From Glaciecola sp. HTCC2999 (GTDB lineage: Bacteria > Pseudomonadota > Gammaproteobacteria > Enterobacterales > Alteromonadaceae), in assembly GCF_000155775.1 (NCBI RefSeq), contig NZ_DS989810.1:764172-828171 (forward strand): 64,000 nt of DNA. Direction: 5' to 3'. Numbering within the stretch: position 1 is the first letter of the stretch; each line of letters starts with the position of its first letter. A program made the position numbers and the translations under genes. Below are positions 34,316 to 45,154 of this stretch, piece by piece. The notes under the pieces are model-generated. The model saw only the letters and a list, made by a program, of their open reading frames with translations, did no database searches and was not told where the DNA came from.

Positions 34316-36103
34316 TTGTCAGATCCCTTATCAGCTGCCGTTTCACCATCCAATGCTTCTTCCGCTACGATCATTAAATGGCTAGGTACGTTCTTACGTC
34401 CTTATTTAACCAAGGTGGGCATAGCGATGGTCGCATTATTCGTCAGTGCCGCCAGTTGGCTTATTTTGGGACAAGGGATCAAAATCGTCATTGACCAAGG
34501 GTTTGTTGCCAATGATATATCGATGCTAAATACCGCATTAGCTGCCGTATTAGGAATTGCTGCTGTAGGTTGTGTGGCTACTTACTTTCGGTTTTATTAT
34601 ATGATCTGGTTAGGTGAACGCGTCAGCGCCGATATTCGTAAAACCCTCTATGACCATATGCTCAAACTGGGATTAGATTTTTATGCTGAAAATCGAACCG
34701 GTGAAGTAATATCGCGTTTTACCAGTGACACGAGCGTACTGCAAAGTGTCATCGGGACAGGCTTATCAATGGCGATCCGTTCGACGGTTACCTTTATTGG
34801 CGCATTAGTCCTAATGCTATTTACCTCAATACAGCTAACGCTATTAGTCTTGCTTGCGGTACCTGTAGTACTGTTGCCCATCAAATTATTAGGCAAAAAA
34901 GTACGCCACTACGCCCAAGACTCCCAAGATAAAGTCGCGCAAATGAGTGCGCACATTGACCAATCTGTGCATGAAATTCATACCGTACAATCTTATAACC
35001 GTGAAGCAGCAGACCGTGATCATCTCTTTGCAAAAGTCGAAGAAGTCATGGTTGCGGCAGAATCTCGCATCCATTTTCGCGCACTGCTGGTAATTTGTAT
35101 TATGGCAATCAGCATTGGTGCAATTGTGTTTGTGGCTTGGATTGGCGCAAATGATGTGATCAGGGGCGATTTATCGGTGGGCAGTTTTACTGCATTTATC
35201 TTTTATGCGGTCATGGCGGGAGGTGCGGTGGCCACAATCAGCGAAGTGATTGGTGAGATCCAAAAAGCCATTGGCGCTTCGGCACGTATCCGTGAGCTAC
35301 TTAACACCCTCCCGAACCAGACAAAAACGCGATTATCTACATCTACAGTATTATCAACGGCCCAAAGCGGGACACCCATCACCTTCGACCAGGTGAGTTT
35401 CGCCTACCCCAGTGCCTTAAACCATCCCGTATTACAAGAGATTGAACTGACGATACATTCAGGTCAAAAGGTCGCAGTAGTGGGTCCTAGTGGGGCCGGT
35501 AAATCGACATTATTTCAACTACTATTAGATTTTTATCAGCCTCAGCAAGGCACAATTCAATTATGGGAACAGCCCATGCAAAATGTCTCTAGTGAATGGA
35601 TCCGTGAACAGTTTGCCCTTGTACCTCAAGACGCAGTGATATTCGCCTCAAGCGTCGTGGATAATATTGCTTTTGGGCGCACTGACGCCAGTTTAAGCGA
35701 TGTTATTGAAGCCGCTCAGCTGGCACAAGCACATGAATTTATTAGTCAGTTACCACAAGGGTATGACACCCAGCTTGGTGAGCGCGGTGTGAAATTATCA
35801 GGGGGACAAAAACAGCGAATTGCGATTGCTCGAGCGATATTAGCTAACCGCCCTATTTTATTACTTGATGAAGCAACAAGTGCGCTTGATGCTGCCAGTG
35901 AATTGGCCGTCAAACAAGCATTAGAGGCGTTAATGGAAAACAAAACGACCCTCATCATTGCCCATCGTTTATCCACCGTAGTCAATGCAGATATGATTGT
36001 TGTATTAGATGAAGGCAAAATCATTTCTCAAGGCACCCACACTGAGTTATTAGATAGCTGTGAAGTATATCAAGAGCTAGCAACAATTCAGTTATTAGAC
36101 TGA
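34316..36103 (+). CDS. ABC exporter, MsbA/LmrA-like half transporter
   Basis: The 595-residue protein has six membrane helices (about 30-310) and one ATP-binding domain with GPSGAGKST, LSGGQKQRIAIARAI, LLLDEATSALD and a His switch. It starts at TTG 34316, since no in-frame ATG or GTG precedes. The half-size exporter layout fits lipid, peptide or drug export as a dimer. MsbA proper and other groups cannot be told apart here; the substrate is unknown. Confidence 0.85.
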   Translation: MSDPLSAAVSPSNASSATIIKWLGTFLRPYLTKVGIAMVALFVSAASWLILGQGIKIVIDQGFVANDISMLNTALAAVLGIAAVGCVATYFRFYYMIWLGERVSADIRKTLYDHMLKLGLDFYAENRTGEVISRFTSDTSVLQSVIGTGLSMAIRSTVTFIGALVLMLFTSIQLTLLVLLAVPVVLLPIKLLGKKVRHYAQDSQDKVAQMSAHIDQSVHEIHTVQSYNREAADRDHLFAKVEEVMVAAESRIHFRALLVICIMAISIGAIVFVAWIGANDVIRGDLSVGSFTAFIFYAVMAGGAVATISEVIGEIQKAIGASARIRELLNTLPNQTKTRLSTSTVLSTAQSGTPITFDQVSFAYPSALNHPVLQEIELTIHSGQKVAVVGPSGAGKSTLFQLLLDFYQPQQGTIQLWEQPMQNVSSEWIREQFALVPQDAVIFASSVVDNIAFGRTDASLSDVIEAAQLAQAHEFISQLPQGYDTQLGERGVKLSGGQKQRIAIARAILANRPILLLDEATSALDAASELAVKQALEALMENKTTLIIAHRLSTVVNADMIVVLDEGKIISQGTHTELLDSCEVYQELATIQLLD

Positions 36104-36111
36104 GCCGATAT

Positions 36112-36156
36112 TAGTCTAGGCTATTATGAGGCTAAGCTGTTATTAGCCTAGCGCTG
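36112..36156. terminator. Inverted repeat between convergent genes
   Basis: A CTAGGCTA half and a TAGCCTAG half (about 36115 and 36145) lie between the exporter and the EamA gene, with a nested GGCTAA/TTAGCC. It is a probable two-way terminator. Confidence 0.5.
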
Positions 36157-37032
36157 GGCGCGGTTAATCACCATGTAAATCCCGCCCAAAATAGCGCCAG
36201 AAGCGATGACCATTGGCACTGATAGCGCTTCGCCTAATAAACTCACTCCGAATAAAGTCGTGATCACAGGTACACTCAACTGCACCGAAGCGCTTGTGGT
36301 AGTGGGGTGATATGGTAATACGGCATACCAGATGGCATACCCTACACCTGAGGCAATGACACCTGATAGGATGGCTAGAATCATCCCGCTGAGATCCCAT
36401 ACTAAATATGACATACTCAACATCAGCAACATGACACTCATCATCCCCGCTCGTATAAAATTACCACTGGTAACTAAGCTAGGATCACCTGCCGTTTTGC
36501 CCATTATAGAATAAGCTCCCCACGCAACACCGGCTAACATCATTAATCCCCCGCCTAACAGATCAGGCGCAGTCGCACTTGGCAAAAATAATATTCCTAG
36601 TCCAATGAGTGCCATCGTAAACCCGATTACCTGCCACACATTCAAACGCTGACCTTTAAATATACTGTATAAGATCATCGTAAATTGCACACTGCCAAAG
36701 AGAATCAGTGCGCCCGTTGCCGCACTTAATGAGATATAGGCAAATGAGAAACAAGCTGCATACATAAATAACGCCAACGCACCTAACCAACTGCCAGACA
36801 ATCTGGAAAACCCTTGAGCGGTGGGTGATGTGCTGTCAGGATATTGAATGAATTTAGGCTTAATCACCAGTGTTAACAGCGCTAAAAATAATGCCCCACT
36901 CACTAAACGTATCGTCGTAAAACTCGCCGGGTCGATGTCCGTATCGACAAGTGCCCAGCGGCACAACACCGAATTCCCAGCAAATGCACACATGGCGATG
37001 AGTGTGTAGATCCATTTTTGTAATGATGACAT
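36148..37032 (-). CDS. EamA/DMT-family transporter
   Basis: The 294-residue product has ten predicted membrane helices in two EamA repeats (W-L-G/A-L-F-M---SFAYISL in the first, WGAYSIMGK and YAIWYAVLPYH in the second). DMT carriers export or import small metabolites across the inner membrane. Substrate unknown. The gene is alone, convergent with the ABC exporter. Confidence 0.85.
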   Translation of the reverse strand: MSSLQKWIYTLIAMCAFAGNSVLCRWALVDTDIDPASFTTIRLVSGALFLALLTLVIKPKFIQYPDSTSPTAQGFSRLSGSWLGALALFMYAACFSFAYISLSAATGALILFGSVQFTMILYSIFKGQRLNVWQVIGFTMALIGLGILFLPSATAPDLLGGGLMMLAGVAWGAYSIMGKTAGDPSLVTSGNFIRAGMMSVMLLMLSMSYLVWDLSGMILAILSGVIASGVGYAIWYAVLPYHPTTTSASVQLSVPVITTLFGVSLLGEALSVPMVIASGAILGGIYMVINRAQR

Positions 37033-37133
37033 GATATGACCTAATTAATGAAGGTTAATACTCCAACGGTACCCAAAATACTTAATATTACAATGTAAAA
37101 GTATGTTTATTCATTTAAGATCGTTAATAAATA

Positions 37134-38585
37134 CTATTGCGTATCCACAATTTGCTTAATAATCGCTGTTGTCGACACCCCTTCTTCAAAGTGCATGACT
37201 TTCACTTCCCCGCCATTAGCTAAGACTTCTTTACCCCCAGCGATTTCGTCAATCGTGTAATCGCCACCTTTCACTAACACATCCGGCAATACTTCTGCGA
37301 TCAACGATTGCGGAGTATCCTCGCCAAATGGCACGACAAAATCAACAGCACCTAATCCCGCTAAGACTGCCATACGGCGCGCCACATTATTCACAGGACG
37401 ACCAGGACCTTTTAAACGGGTCACAGAATCATCATCGTTGACGGCCACAATCAAGCGGTCGCCTAATTGAGCGGCAGCCTGCAAATACGACACATGGCCA
37501 GCATGTAAAATGTCAAAACACCCATTAGTCATGACCACTTTTTGGCCTTGGGATTGCAGTAAACGCACAGTATATGTCAACTGCTCGGCATTCATCACAC
37601 CCACATCATCATGTGCTTTAGCATGTAAAGATAAGGCTAACTCAGTTGTTGTCACCGAAGAAGTACCTAATTTACCCACAACAATACTCGCGGCGTGATT
37701 AGCCATGACACAGGCTTCAGGTAATGCCACATTGGCGCCTAGCGCACTTGCCAAAACCGCCACAACAGTATCGCCAGCCCCTGTCACGTCATAAACTTCT
37801 TTGGCTTTTGCCGGTAAATGATAATCAGGTGCATCACTGAACAAACTCATCCCTTCTTCGGAACGAGTTAACAATAATGCACTTAAATCCAATTCAGCTC
37901 GCATCGTTTGGGCTTGAGCAGATAATGCTGCTTCAGAGTCAGCCTCACCGGCTATCAATGTAAATTCGGCCATGTTTGGTGTGATGATGGTTGCGCCTGA
38001 ATACGGCGTAAAATCTGTCCCTTTAGGATCGATCACAACGGGTACATTATGGGCTTTAGCTAATGCAATCAAAGCTTGAGGATTAGATAAGGTGCCTTTT
38101 GCATAGTCGGACAACACCACCACATCCGCTTTAGCGATATGCATATTGACCATCTCGATTAACGGTTGCTTATCCACCGATGCAAAGGATTCCTCAAAAT
38201 CTAAACGCAATAACTGTTGATTACGGCTCATAACGCGCAGCTTAGTGATAGTTTCCATCTGCGCCACCGGCACCAAATGACTCACGACATCATGGGCATG
38301 TAAAGCAGTCGTCAAAATATGAGAAGCTTCATCCGCTTGAATTAAATCTGTATCTGACTTGTATTGCCCACCGCATAAACCAATCAGCTGAACCTGAGCA
38401 CCTAATGCTGCGGCATTAATTGCGACATTGGCAGCGCCACCCGGACGGTCTTCACTGTTATTAACTTTCACTACCGGTACCGGCGCTTCAGGAGAAATGC
38501 GTTGTGTTGCACCGCTAAAATAACGGTCAAGCATGACATCGCCCACAACTAAAATACGGGCATTAGAGAAATCAGGTAAAGTCAT
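37134..38585 (-). CDS. hldE: Bifunctional heptose kinase/adenylyltransferase
   Basis: The 483-residue protein joins a PfkB/ribokinase-type domain (1-320, with RPGGAANVAINA and DVTGAGDTVVA) and a nucleotidyltransferase domain (about 345-483, TNGCFDILHAGHVSYL with the HxGH motif). HldE phosphorylates heptose-7-phosphate and then adenylylates heptose-1-phosphate for LPS inner core. Length and fusion are typical. The gene is divergent from the GIY-YIG gene. Confidence 0.95.
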   Translation of the reverse strand: MTLPDFSNARILVVGDVMLDRYFSGATQRISPEAPVPVVKVNNSEDRPGGAANVAINAAALGAQVQLIGLCGGQYKSDTDLIQADEASHILTTALHAHDVVSHLVPVAQMETITKLRVMSRNQQLLRLDFEESFASVDKQPLIEMVNMHIAKADVVVLSDYAKGTLSNPQALIALAKAHNVPVVIDPKGTDFTPYSGATIITPNMAEFTLIAGEADSEAALSAQAQTMRAELDLSALLLTRSEEGMSLFSDAPDYHLPAKAKEVYDVTGAGDTVVAVLASALGANVALPEACVMANHAASIVVGKLGTSSVTTTELALSLHAKAHDDVGVMNAEQLTYTVRLLQSQGQKVVMTNGCFDILHAGHVSYLQAAAQLGDRLIVAVNDDDSVTRLKGPGRPVNNVARRMAVLAGLGAVDFVVPFGEDTPQSLIAEVLPDVLVKGGDYTIDEIAGGKEVLANGGEVKVMHFEEGVSTTAIIKQIVDTQ

Positions 38586-38718
38586 ATTAGATTGTTTTAA
38601 TGATAAAATTTGCTAAATCATAGCATTGACCCACCGAATACTGAATACTATTATGCTTACTTTCCCGTCAGTTACGGGAACTTATCCCTGAATCGTCCAT
38701 CAGTAAACAGAGAAAATA

Positions 38719-39021
38719 ATGCCATCTATTTGGTCAGTGTATATTATTGAAAATAAACTAGGTCACTGGTATACGGGTGTGACTGTGGATGTTGCAAGGC
38801 GCTTTGCAGAACATTCAGCCGGCGGAGTAAAAGGGGCTAAAGCATTGAAAGGTAAAGGCCCCCTAACCCTTATCAGCGCATATGATTGCCCAGATAAACA
38901 GACCGCCTATCAGCTCGAGTACTGGATCAAGCAACAATCCAAACCTAATAAACGCCGCTTTACCGAAGGTCTATACCCTGCACCATTTGCTTATACTTTA
39001 CATCAAACCAAGTGCAATTAA
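38719..39021 (+). CDS. GIY-YIG nuclease-fold protein
   Basis: The 100-residue product has the GIY-YIG domain of the UPF0213 type: SVYIIENKLGHWYTGVT with the first Tyr and HWYTG in place of YIG, Arg in ARRFAEH, and a Glu in LEYWIKQQSK. Small stand-alone members are common; their role is not settled. Its end overlaps the convergent DUF350 gene by 24 bases. Confidence 0.85.
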   Translation: MPSIWSVYIIENKLGHWYTGVTVDVARRFAEHSAGGVKGAKALKGKGPLTLISAYDCPDKQTAYQLEYWIKQQSKPNKRRFTEGLYPAPFAYTLHQTKCN

Positions 39022-39897
39022 GGCAATACCGACACTAAGTACCCACTCGATACAGGCTAATCCTACATTACCTTGTAAATCCACTTCTTCTTTCCAATTG
39101 ATACCATATAAGACAATACGCTTAGCCAAACTAACTATAACAGTATAAGTCACGGATGCAGCAACACCACAAAATAACCACCCGGTTAAATTACTCACAT
39201 AAGTGTTTGCTTGGTATTGGAGGATACTCCCAGCAATCGAAACAACAATTGCTGTAGCAATTAAATTCCCAGAGTGTTGGATGGCTAACGCAAAATTGTC
39301 TTTGCGTAACATGCCTTGAAAAGAATCATTTTGATTGTTTCTAGCAAAGCGGATTTCATATAAACGCGTGGTGAGCAACATAATTGCCATGACCACCACA
39401 AAACCGGATAGGATCCCAACAATCGCATTACTATCGGTCCCCTCCACCCAATTAATCATACTGTAAATAATAATCGCAAATGCGATAGCACTCGATGCAT
39501 CCACTAAAGCCACAGACGTATTTCTCGCTTGAATAGCATCCTCTTTATTCACTAAATGTAGGACCAACTTATCATGCCCGAACCGACCGACTTTGATCAA
39601 AATAATGCCAATAATACCAAAAATGGTCGTGCTCAACGCTGCATATTCAAACCCTAAACCAATATGACGACCCACGACTGCAGACAATACTAAGCACAAC
39701 GCAAGCATTCGACCTGATAAAGAGATACCAAACGCAAAATTATCCTTTTCGCCTAATTCCTGTGACACACTGATATCTTTAGGTAACCCAGACAACAATC
39801 GAATAACCAACAGTAATAATAATGCGATCACGATATCAATCACTAAATACACTTGTATATTTGCTGGTAAATCAATTAATCGGACTAACGATTCCAT
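38998..39897 (-). CDS. DUF350 (UPF0719) membrane protein
   Basis: The 299-residue product has about eight membrane helices arranged as repeated DUF350 units; the motif KDNFAFGISLSGRML recurs as KDNFALAIQHSGNLI. The family sits in the inner membrane and often beside polyamine or ATP-grasp genes, which are not seen here. It overlaps the end of the GIY-YIG gene. Function unknown. Confidence 0.8.
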   Translation of the reverse strand: MESLVRLIDLPANIQVYLVIDIVIALLLLLVIRLLSGLPKDISVSQELGEKDNFAFGISLSGRMLALCLVLSAVVGRHIGLGFEYAALSTTIFGIIGIILIKVGRFGHDKLVLHLVNKEDAIQARNTSVALVDASSAIAFAIIIYSMINWVEGTDSNAIVGILSGFVVVMAIMLLTTRLYEIRFARNNQNDSFQGMLRKDNFALAIQHSGNLIATAIVVSIAGSILQYQANTYVSNLTGWLFCGVAASVTYTVIVSLAKRIVLYGINWKEEVDLQGNVGLACIEWVLSVGIALIALGLM

Positions 39898-40020
39898 AAG
39901 GATCCTAATAAATAAAAATAAGCATATTTAGTATGAAATATTTTATAAAAAAAAGCACGATAGATTTCAACATCATATCGTGCTTTAGGTACTATATTAT
40001 AATCAATTGCATGACGAGAT

Positions 40021-42123
40021 TTATAGCTGTTTAAACCTCACAGCGACACCACCAGCAGCGGCTAAACGTATTGTCATAGTATCGTCTTGGGTCACTGTCT
40101 TTTTCTCAATTACCATATCGTAAGGGTTGGTACGCCAGTCGGCCTTATCCCCATCACGATAAATTTGAGCCTCATAACGCTGACCTTTATCTAAGAAATT
40201 TAATGGCACATTAATCACACGCTCATCTTCATTCGTTAACGCACCGAGATACCAATCATTGCCAGAATAGTGACGATGTGCTTTTTCTTTTCTAGCAAAA
40301 ACAACATAATCAGCCACACTACCTTGCAGCGCAATCGAGGTTTCCCAATCGGTCGGTACATCCTTAATGAATTGGAACGGCTCTGGTTTGGCTAAATAAT
40401 TTTCAGGCAAATCAGCAGCCATCTGAATTGGGCTGTATATCACGACATATTGAGCTAATTGACGAGCTAACGTACTCAATGGTCTAGTGTAAGGTTTATC
40501 TCCCCACTCAGGACCGCCTCCATGTTCACGCTCATAGTCAAAATCGAAAATCCCAGGAGTAAAGTCCATTGGACCCGATAGCATTCTGGTGAAAGCCATG
40601 ATCGGTAAGTGCTCAGGAGGATTCGGTGGTGCCCATCCTGAATTATATTCTTGTCCTCGTGCAGATTCACGTGAGATCCAATTTGGATGTGTACGACGTA
40701 AACCAGTATCTTTTACTGACTCATGCGTATTAATCGATAGTTGATATTGGGCAGCCGTCTTCACATTATGGATAAAATGATTGACCACATCCTGGCTATC
40801 GGTGAACTCGTAGCGCATCACTCCTTGCTCATCACGATTCTTTAAATTTTGACCAAAGGCAACATAACCTGTTTTAATCTGCTCTACCCCCATTTTTTGA
40901 TAAAGGGCGAAGCCATCTTCCATTTGCGCTTCATAGTTACTAATACCACCTGAGGTTTCATGGTGACCAATTAATTTAACACCCGTACTCAAGCTATGTT
41001 CATGAACTCGCTTAAGATCAAAGTCAGGATATGATTCAGTAAAAGAGAATAGCTCTGAATTCGCTATCCAATTACCATCCCAACCAACATTCCAGCCCTC
41101 AACCAACACACCATCAAACCCATGCTCAGCAGCAAAATCCATATAGGCCATTGTCCGTTCAGTCGTCGCTCCGTGCTTAGGACCTGATCCCCATGTGAAT
41201 TTATCAATATGCATTCCCCACCAGATACCAATGTATTTACCTGGATTAATCCACGAGGTATCTTCAATTTTGCTTGGTTCATTTAGATTAAGCGCCATAA
41301 ACGAATTCACTAGATCAACGGCTTCATCACCTATCGTAATGGTTCGCCAAGGTGTCACAAAAGAACCGGTTTTTTTGACAAGTACGCCATCAGCACGAGG
41401 GGCTAAATTCGCACTAAACATACCCAACGCCTGACGCTGAATACTCATTCCGGCATAATCAACTAAGGCCGCTTCATGCACAGCAATATGAGTACCATCG
41501 GTATATTCAACTGTGAATGGGGTATGTGCTTTATCTACTTCTTGTAAAGGCGTCGTTCGGTATAAGTACTCATAACGTTCGCGTCCTTGTCCAGGGATCC
41601 AATAAGCGGTTGCTTGGTGTGAATTCAAAAAGTTAAATTCGGTCAATTCACGTGTAATATCTCGAGAACTATCGGCAGGTACTTCATAACGAAAACCTAT
41701 GCCCTCATCAAAAGCACGTGCACGCACATAGAAGATATTCTGTGCATTATTGATATCCGTGTATTTCACCACTAATTCATTATGATGATCACGAATTATT
41801 CGCTGTTCACCCCAAGGTTGCTCCCACGAACTATCGACACGATTACGACTGACTTCACTCAAGCGAAAATCTCGATACATCGGCAACGCTTTAGCAAAAG
41901 TAAAACCAAGTTTACTCAACCCTATGACTTCTTTACCGTTAAAGGAGAGCTGGTAACGAGCTAAGTCATCTTCATCAGTAAAGTGCAACACGATTTCATT
42001 GTTGGGTGAAGCAAGACTTAAGACCTTATGCTGATTAGGCGCATTCTCAGCCAAAACACCGCAAGGTATGATCGACACCACCAGCAACGCAATCAGTGTG
42101 AAGCTCGAAAAAAATAAACGCAA
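40021..42123 (-). CDS. GH97-family glycoside hydrolase, exported
   Basis: The 700-residue protein has a signal peptide (to about residue 25), an N-terminal beta-sandwich (PNNEIVLHFTDEDDLARYQL), a TIM barrel with GIWWGMHIDKFTW, HGFDGVLVEGWNVGWDGNW and NTHESVKDTGLRRTHPNW, and a C-terminal sandwich. This order is GH97 (SusB-like), which act on alpha-glucosides or alpha-galactosides, usually periplasmic. The REsARGQEYNS segment suits the alpha-glucosidase group, but the specificity is inferred. The gene stands alone. Confidence 0.85.
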   Translation of the reverse strand: MRLFFSSFTLIALLVVSIIPCGVLAENAPNQHKVLSLASPNNEIVLHFTDEDDLARYQLSFNGKEVIGLSKLGFTFAKALPMYRDFRLSEVSRNRVDSSWEQPWGEQRIIRDHHNELVVKYTDINNAQNIFYVRARAFDEGIGFRYEVPADSSRDITRELTEFNFLNSHQATAYWIPGQGRERYEYLYRTTPLQEVDKAHTPFTVEYTDGTHIAVHEAALVDYAGMSIQRQALGMFSANLAPRADGVLVKKTGSFVTPWRTITIGDEAVDLVNSFMALNLNEPSKIEDTSWINPGKYIGIWWGMHIDKFTWGSGPKHGATTERTMAYMDFAAEHGFDGVLVEGWNVGWDGNWIANSELFSFTESYPDFDLKRVHEHSLSTGVKLIGHHETSGGISNYEAQMEDGFALYQKMGVEQIKTGYVAFGQNLKNRDEQGVMRYEFTDSQDVVNHFIHNVKTAAQYQLSINTHESVKDTGLRRTHPNWISRESARGQEYNSGWAPPNPPEHLPIMAFTRMLSGPMDFTPGIFDFDYEREHGGGPEWGDKPYTRPLSTLARQLAQYVVIYSPIQMAADLPENYLAKPEPFQFIKDVPTDWETSIALQGSVADYVVFARKEKAHRHYSGNDWYLGALTNEDERVINVPLNFLDKGQRYEAQIYRDGDKADWRTNPYDMVIEKKTVTQDDTMTIRLAAAGGVAVRFKQL

Positions 42124-42283
42124 AATAACTCTCCTAGTAAATTTTGTTAATTGTAATAGTTTTGTAAATATAAAAGAAAAATAGTGATAAATAAAGCTAA
42201 AAACTTAAACGATTAAGATTTTTGCAATAGTTGCCGTTTTTCCATGGATCAGTTATTTTGAATAAAAAAGTACGAGCCTTATC

Positions 42284-45148
42284 ATGGAACTAGCCGAACC
42301 CATTACGCAATGGATGAATGAATTCTCAACATTAACAGAATATCGGCAATCTAGTGTGCAACTCACACACATATGCTCATATAGCCAATATGCTCACGCA
42401 ACGATGGCGCAATACCCGTGGATGATCTCCCACATTATGGATGCGCTTAACCAGTCTCAAGCGATCTCCCAAATGTCTCTTTTTGAGATAGTGATCCATC
42501 ATCATCAATGGGATCTGAAGACACTCAACGACACTCAGCAACTAGCGTTATTACGCCAAGTGCGGCATCTAGGCATGGTGACGATATTATGGCGAGATAT
42601 GCTTAATTTACAGTCTATAGATACGTCATTAGTAGAAGTTTCATGGTTGGCTGACACCCTTATTTTACAAGCTTACGAATTTGCTTACGCTGGATTTGAA
42701 GCACGTTATGGCACCCCTAAAGATGAGCATGGTAATCAAGAATTATATATTTTAGGGATGGGTAAGCTAGGAGGCAAAGAGCTTAATTTTTCATCGGATA
42801 TTGACCTGATATTTGTCTACCCTGAAGTGGGAGAATTTACCGAACGTCGCAAACCGTTTGAGTATCAACAATTTTTCATTAAAGTCGCGCAGAAACTCAT
42901 TCACTTACTCAACACTCAAACTATTGATGGCCAAGTCTATCGTGTCGACATGCGCTTACGCCCATTTGGAGAAAGTGGTCCTTTAGTGCTGCCATTTGCT
43001 GGCTTGGAAAATTATTATGAAAGCCAAGGACGCAGTTGGGAACGCTTTGCCCTGCTCAAAGCACGTATTCTCAATAAACGAAAAGCAAGTGAAGATCCCA
43101 ATAAGCTAGCACTGGCCAATATCATCCGGCCGTTTATTTATCGACGGTATGTAGATTTTAGTATCATTGAATCGTTACGCGATTTAAAACAAAAAATTGT
43201 TCAAGAAGTGCGCCGACGTCAGCTTACAAATAACATTAAATTAGGGGCTGGTGGGATCCGCGAAGTCGAGTTTTTAGTGCAAAGTTTTCAACTTATTTAT
43301 GCTGGCCGCATACCTGCATTAAAAACAGCTTCTATCTTTGAAGCTTTGCGCGTGATTGAAAGCGAAACACTGCTTCCTTCTGATGTCGTCAATGAAATAC
43401 GCACTTGTTATTTAGTTTTGAGAAAGACTGAACATACTTTACAACAATTCGCCAACGCCCAAACACAAACGCTACCTGATAACCCTGTCCAACAAACATT
43501 TTTGTTAACGATACTCCAAGAATATTTAAACCGTTACCCTGAATTATCCGAGCACTTAGCTCATTCATCAGATATAACAATAGTGTTCATTGAAGCAATC
43601 CAACAATGTATCCATCAGCATTTTCAAGCGTTTATAGAAGTCGATGACCCACATGACGAGGCACATACCATATGTGCTTCACATCAAGATATTTGGCATT
43701 CGCTTGAAATACCGGAAAAACCAGATGACTTTGTACTCGGCGGTCATGATGCAAGTAAAATATGGCATCAACTTGTCGCATTAAAAACGATGGTAAATAA
43801 AGGTTATATTGGCGAACGCGGAGAGACAGTACTGTCTAAACTCGTTCCCTTATTTTTAGCAGATATCAATGCCTTAAATAAAAACCACTTAAGCGCGATT
43901 GAATCGATGTGCAGCATTATAACCGCCATCGCATCACGTACGGCTTATTTAGAACTGATCATGGAAAATATTGCGGTACGTGAACAGCTCATTATGTTTG
44001 GTAGTCAAAGTAGTTGGTTGATTGAGCATATTAGTGCCTATCCTGTCTTATTAGACGAATTAATCCACCCGCAATACTTACAACGAACCCCTCATGATTT
44101 GCACCAATGGCGAGATGAATTCACCAGTGAATTACAACAGATCTTATTACGTATCGAACCCGATGATGAAGAAGCGCTAATACATGCCATGCGACAATTT
44201 AAACTCGCCCAGCGGTTTAGGATTGCAGCTGCTGACATCTTAGATTATCTCCCGATTGCTCAAGTCAGTGATAAACTCACGATACTCGCAGAAGTCCTTA
44301 CCGAAGCTCTATTAAGACAAGCCTGGCAACAAACCGCCGTGCGACTTGGCGAACCTGAGGGCTTTGATCTGACTAATATGGGTATTGGTGTGATTGCTTA
44401 TGGCAAATTAGGCGGATTAGAACTCAGTTATACCTCTGATTTGGATTTAGTCATCGTGCATGAATGTCCACCTGGTGTGAATACCGCGGGGGGTAAACGC
44501 CAAGTATCAGCCCAACAGTTTTATATTAAATTAGTGCAACGTTTTATCAGTTTAGCCAGTACGAATACGCTTCTGGGTGATGTCTATGAAATTGATTTAC
44601 GCTTACGCCCCTCTGGTAACTCTGGATTACTGATTTGCCATATCGATACGTTTGCTAATTATCAAGCAACCGAAGCGTGGGTTTGGGAGCACCAATCCTT
44701 ATGCCGCGCCCGTATGATTATAGGCTCCACGTTACTGCATGAGACATTTGAAACTATCCGACGCACCATTATCACCCAGCCTAGAGCGCAAAATGAGTTA
44801 CAAGATAAAGTAAGCAGTATGCGTCAAAAAATGCGCGAGCACTTAGGCGAAAAGGACAAAGGCGCCCTCGCTGATATTGAGTTTTTAACTCAATACTGGT
44901 GTTTACAACACGCGGCTAATCATCCTAACATTATTCAATATAGTGATAATTTACGCCAATTAGCGGCATTGAGCGATGCGAATATCATACCCAATGCAGT
45001 CGCTAATACCTTAATTGAAGCTTACCTTGCACTACGTCATCATAAACATCATGAAGCATTGAAGCGCAGTCATTTAGAAAAAGCACCTTACTATGCAAAG
45101 CTTGAATCAGCAGTTCAGGCAGTATGGCAAGATACGTTTTTGGATTAA
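42284..45148 (+). CDS. glnE: Glutamine synthetase adenylyltransferase/deadenylase
   Basis: The 954-residue protein has two nucleotidyltransferase domains, each with a GKLGG---SSD-D motif: GMGKLGGKELNFSSDIDL in the N-half (deadenylase) and AYGKLGGLELSYTSDLDL in the C-half (adenylylase), joined by helical regulatory parts. GlnE controls glutamine synthetase in response to nitrogen. Length is normal. It is convergent with the acyltransferase gene, 6 bases apart. Confidence 0.95.
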   Translation: MELAEPITQWMNEFSTLTEYRQSSVQLTHICSYSQYAHATMAQYPWMISHIMDALNQSQAISQMSLFEIVIHHHQWDLKTLNDTQQLALLRQVRHLGMVTILWRDMLNLQSIDTSLVEVSWLADTLILQAYEFAYAGFEARYGTPKDEHGNQELYILGMGKLGGKELNFSSDIDLIFVYPEVGEFTERRKPFEYQQFFIKVAQKLIHLLNTQTIDGQVYRVDMRLRPFGESGPLVLPFAGLENYYESQGRSWERFALLKARILNKRKASEDPNKLALANIIRPFIYRRYVDFSIIESLRDLKQKIVQEVRRRQLTNNIKLGAGGIREVEFLVQSFQLIYAGRIPALKTASIFEALRVIESETLLPSDVVNEIRTCYLVLRKTEHTLQQFANAQTQTLPDNPVQQTFLLTILQEYLNRYPELSEHLAHSSDITIVFIEAIQQCIHQHFQAFIEVDDPHDEAHTICASHQDIWHSLEIPEKPDDFVLGGHDASKIWHQLVALKTMVNKGYIGERGETVLSKLVPLFLADINALNKNHLSAIESMCSIITAIASRTAYLELIMENIAVREQLIMFGSQSSWLIEHISAYPVLLDELIHPQYLQRTPHDLHQWRDEFTSELQQILLRIEPDDEEALIHAMRQFKLAQRFRIAAADILDYLPIAQVSDKLTILAEVLTEALLRQAWQQTAVRLGEPEGFDLTNMGIGVIAYGKLGGLELSYTSDLDLVIVHECPPGVNTAGGKRQVSAQQFYIKLVQRFISLASTNTLLGDVYEIDLRLRPSGNSGLLICHIDTFANYQATEAWVWEHQSLCRARMIIGSTLLHETFETIRRTIITQPRAQNELQDKVSSMRQKMREHLGEKDKGALADIEFLTQYWCLQHAANHPNIIQYSDNLRQLAALSDANIIPNAVANTLIEAYLALRHHKHHEALKRSHLEKAPYYAKLESAVQAVWQDTFLD

Positions 45149-45154
45149 CCGACG

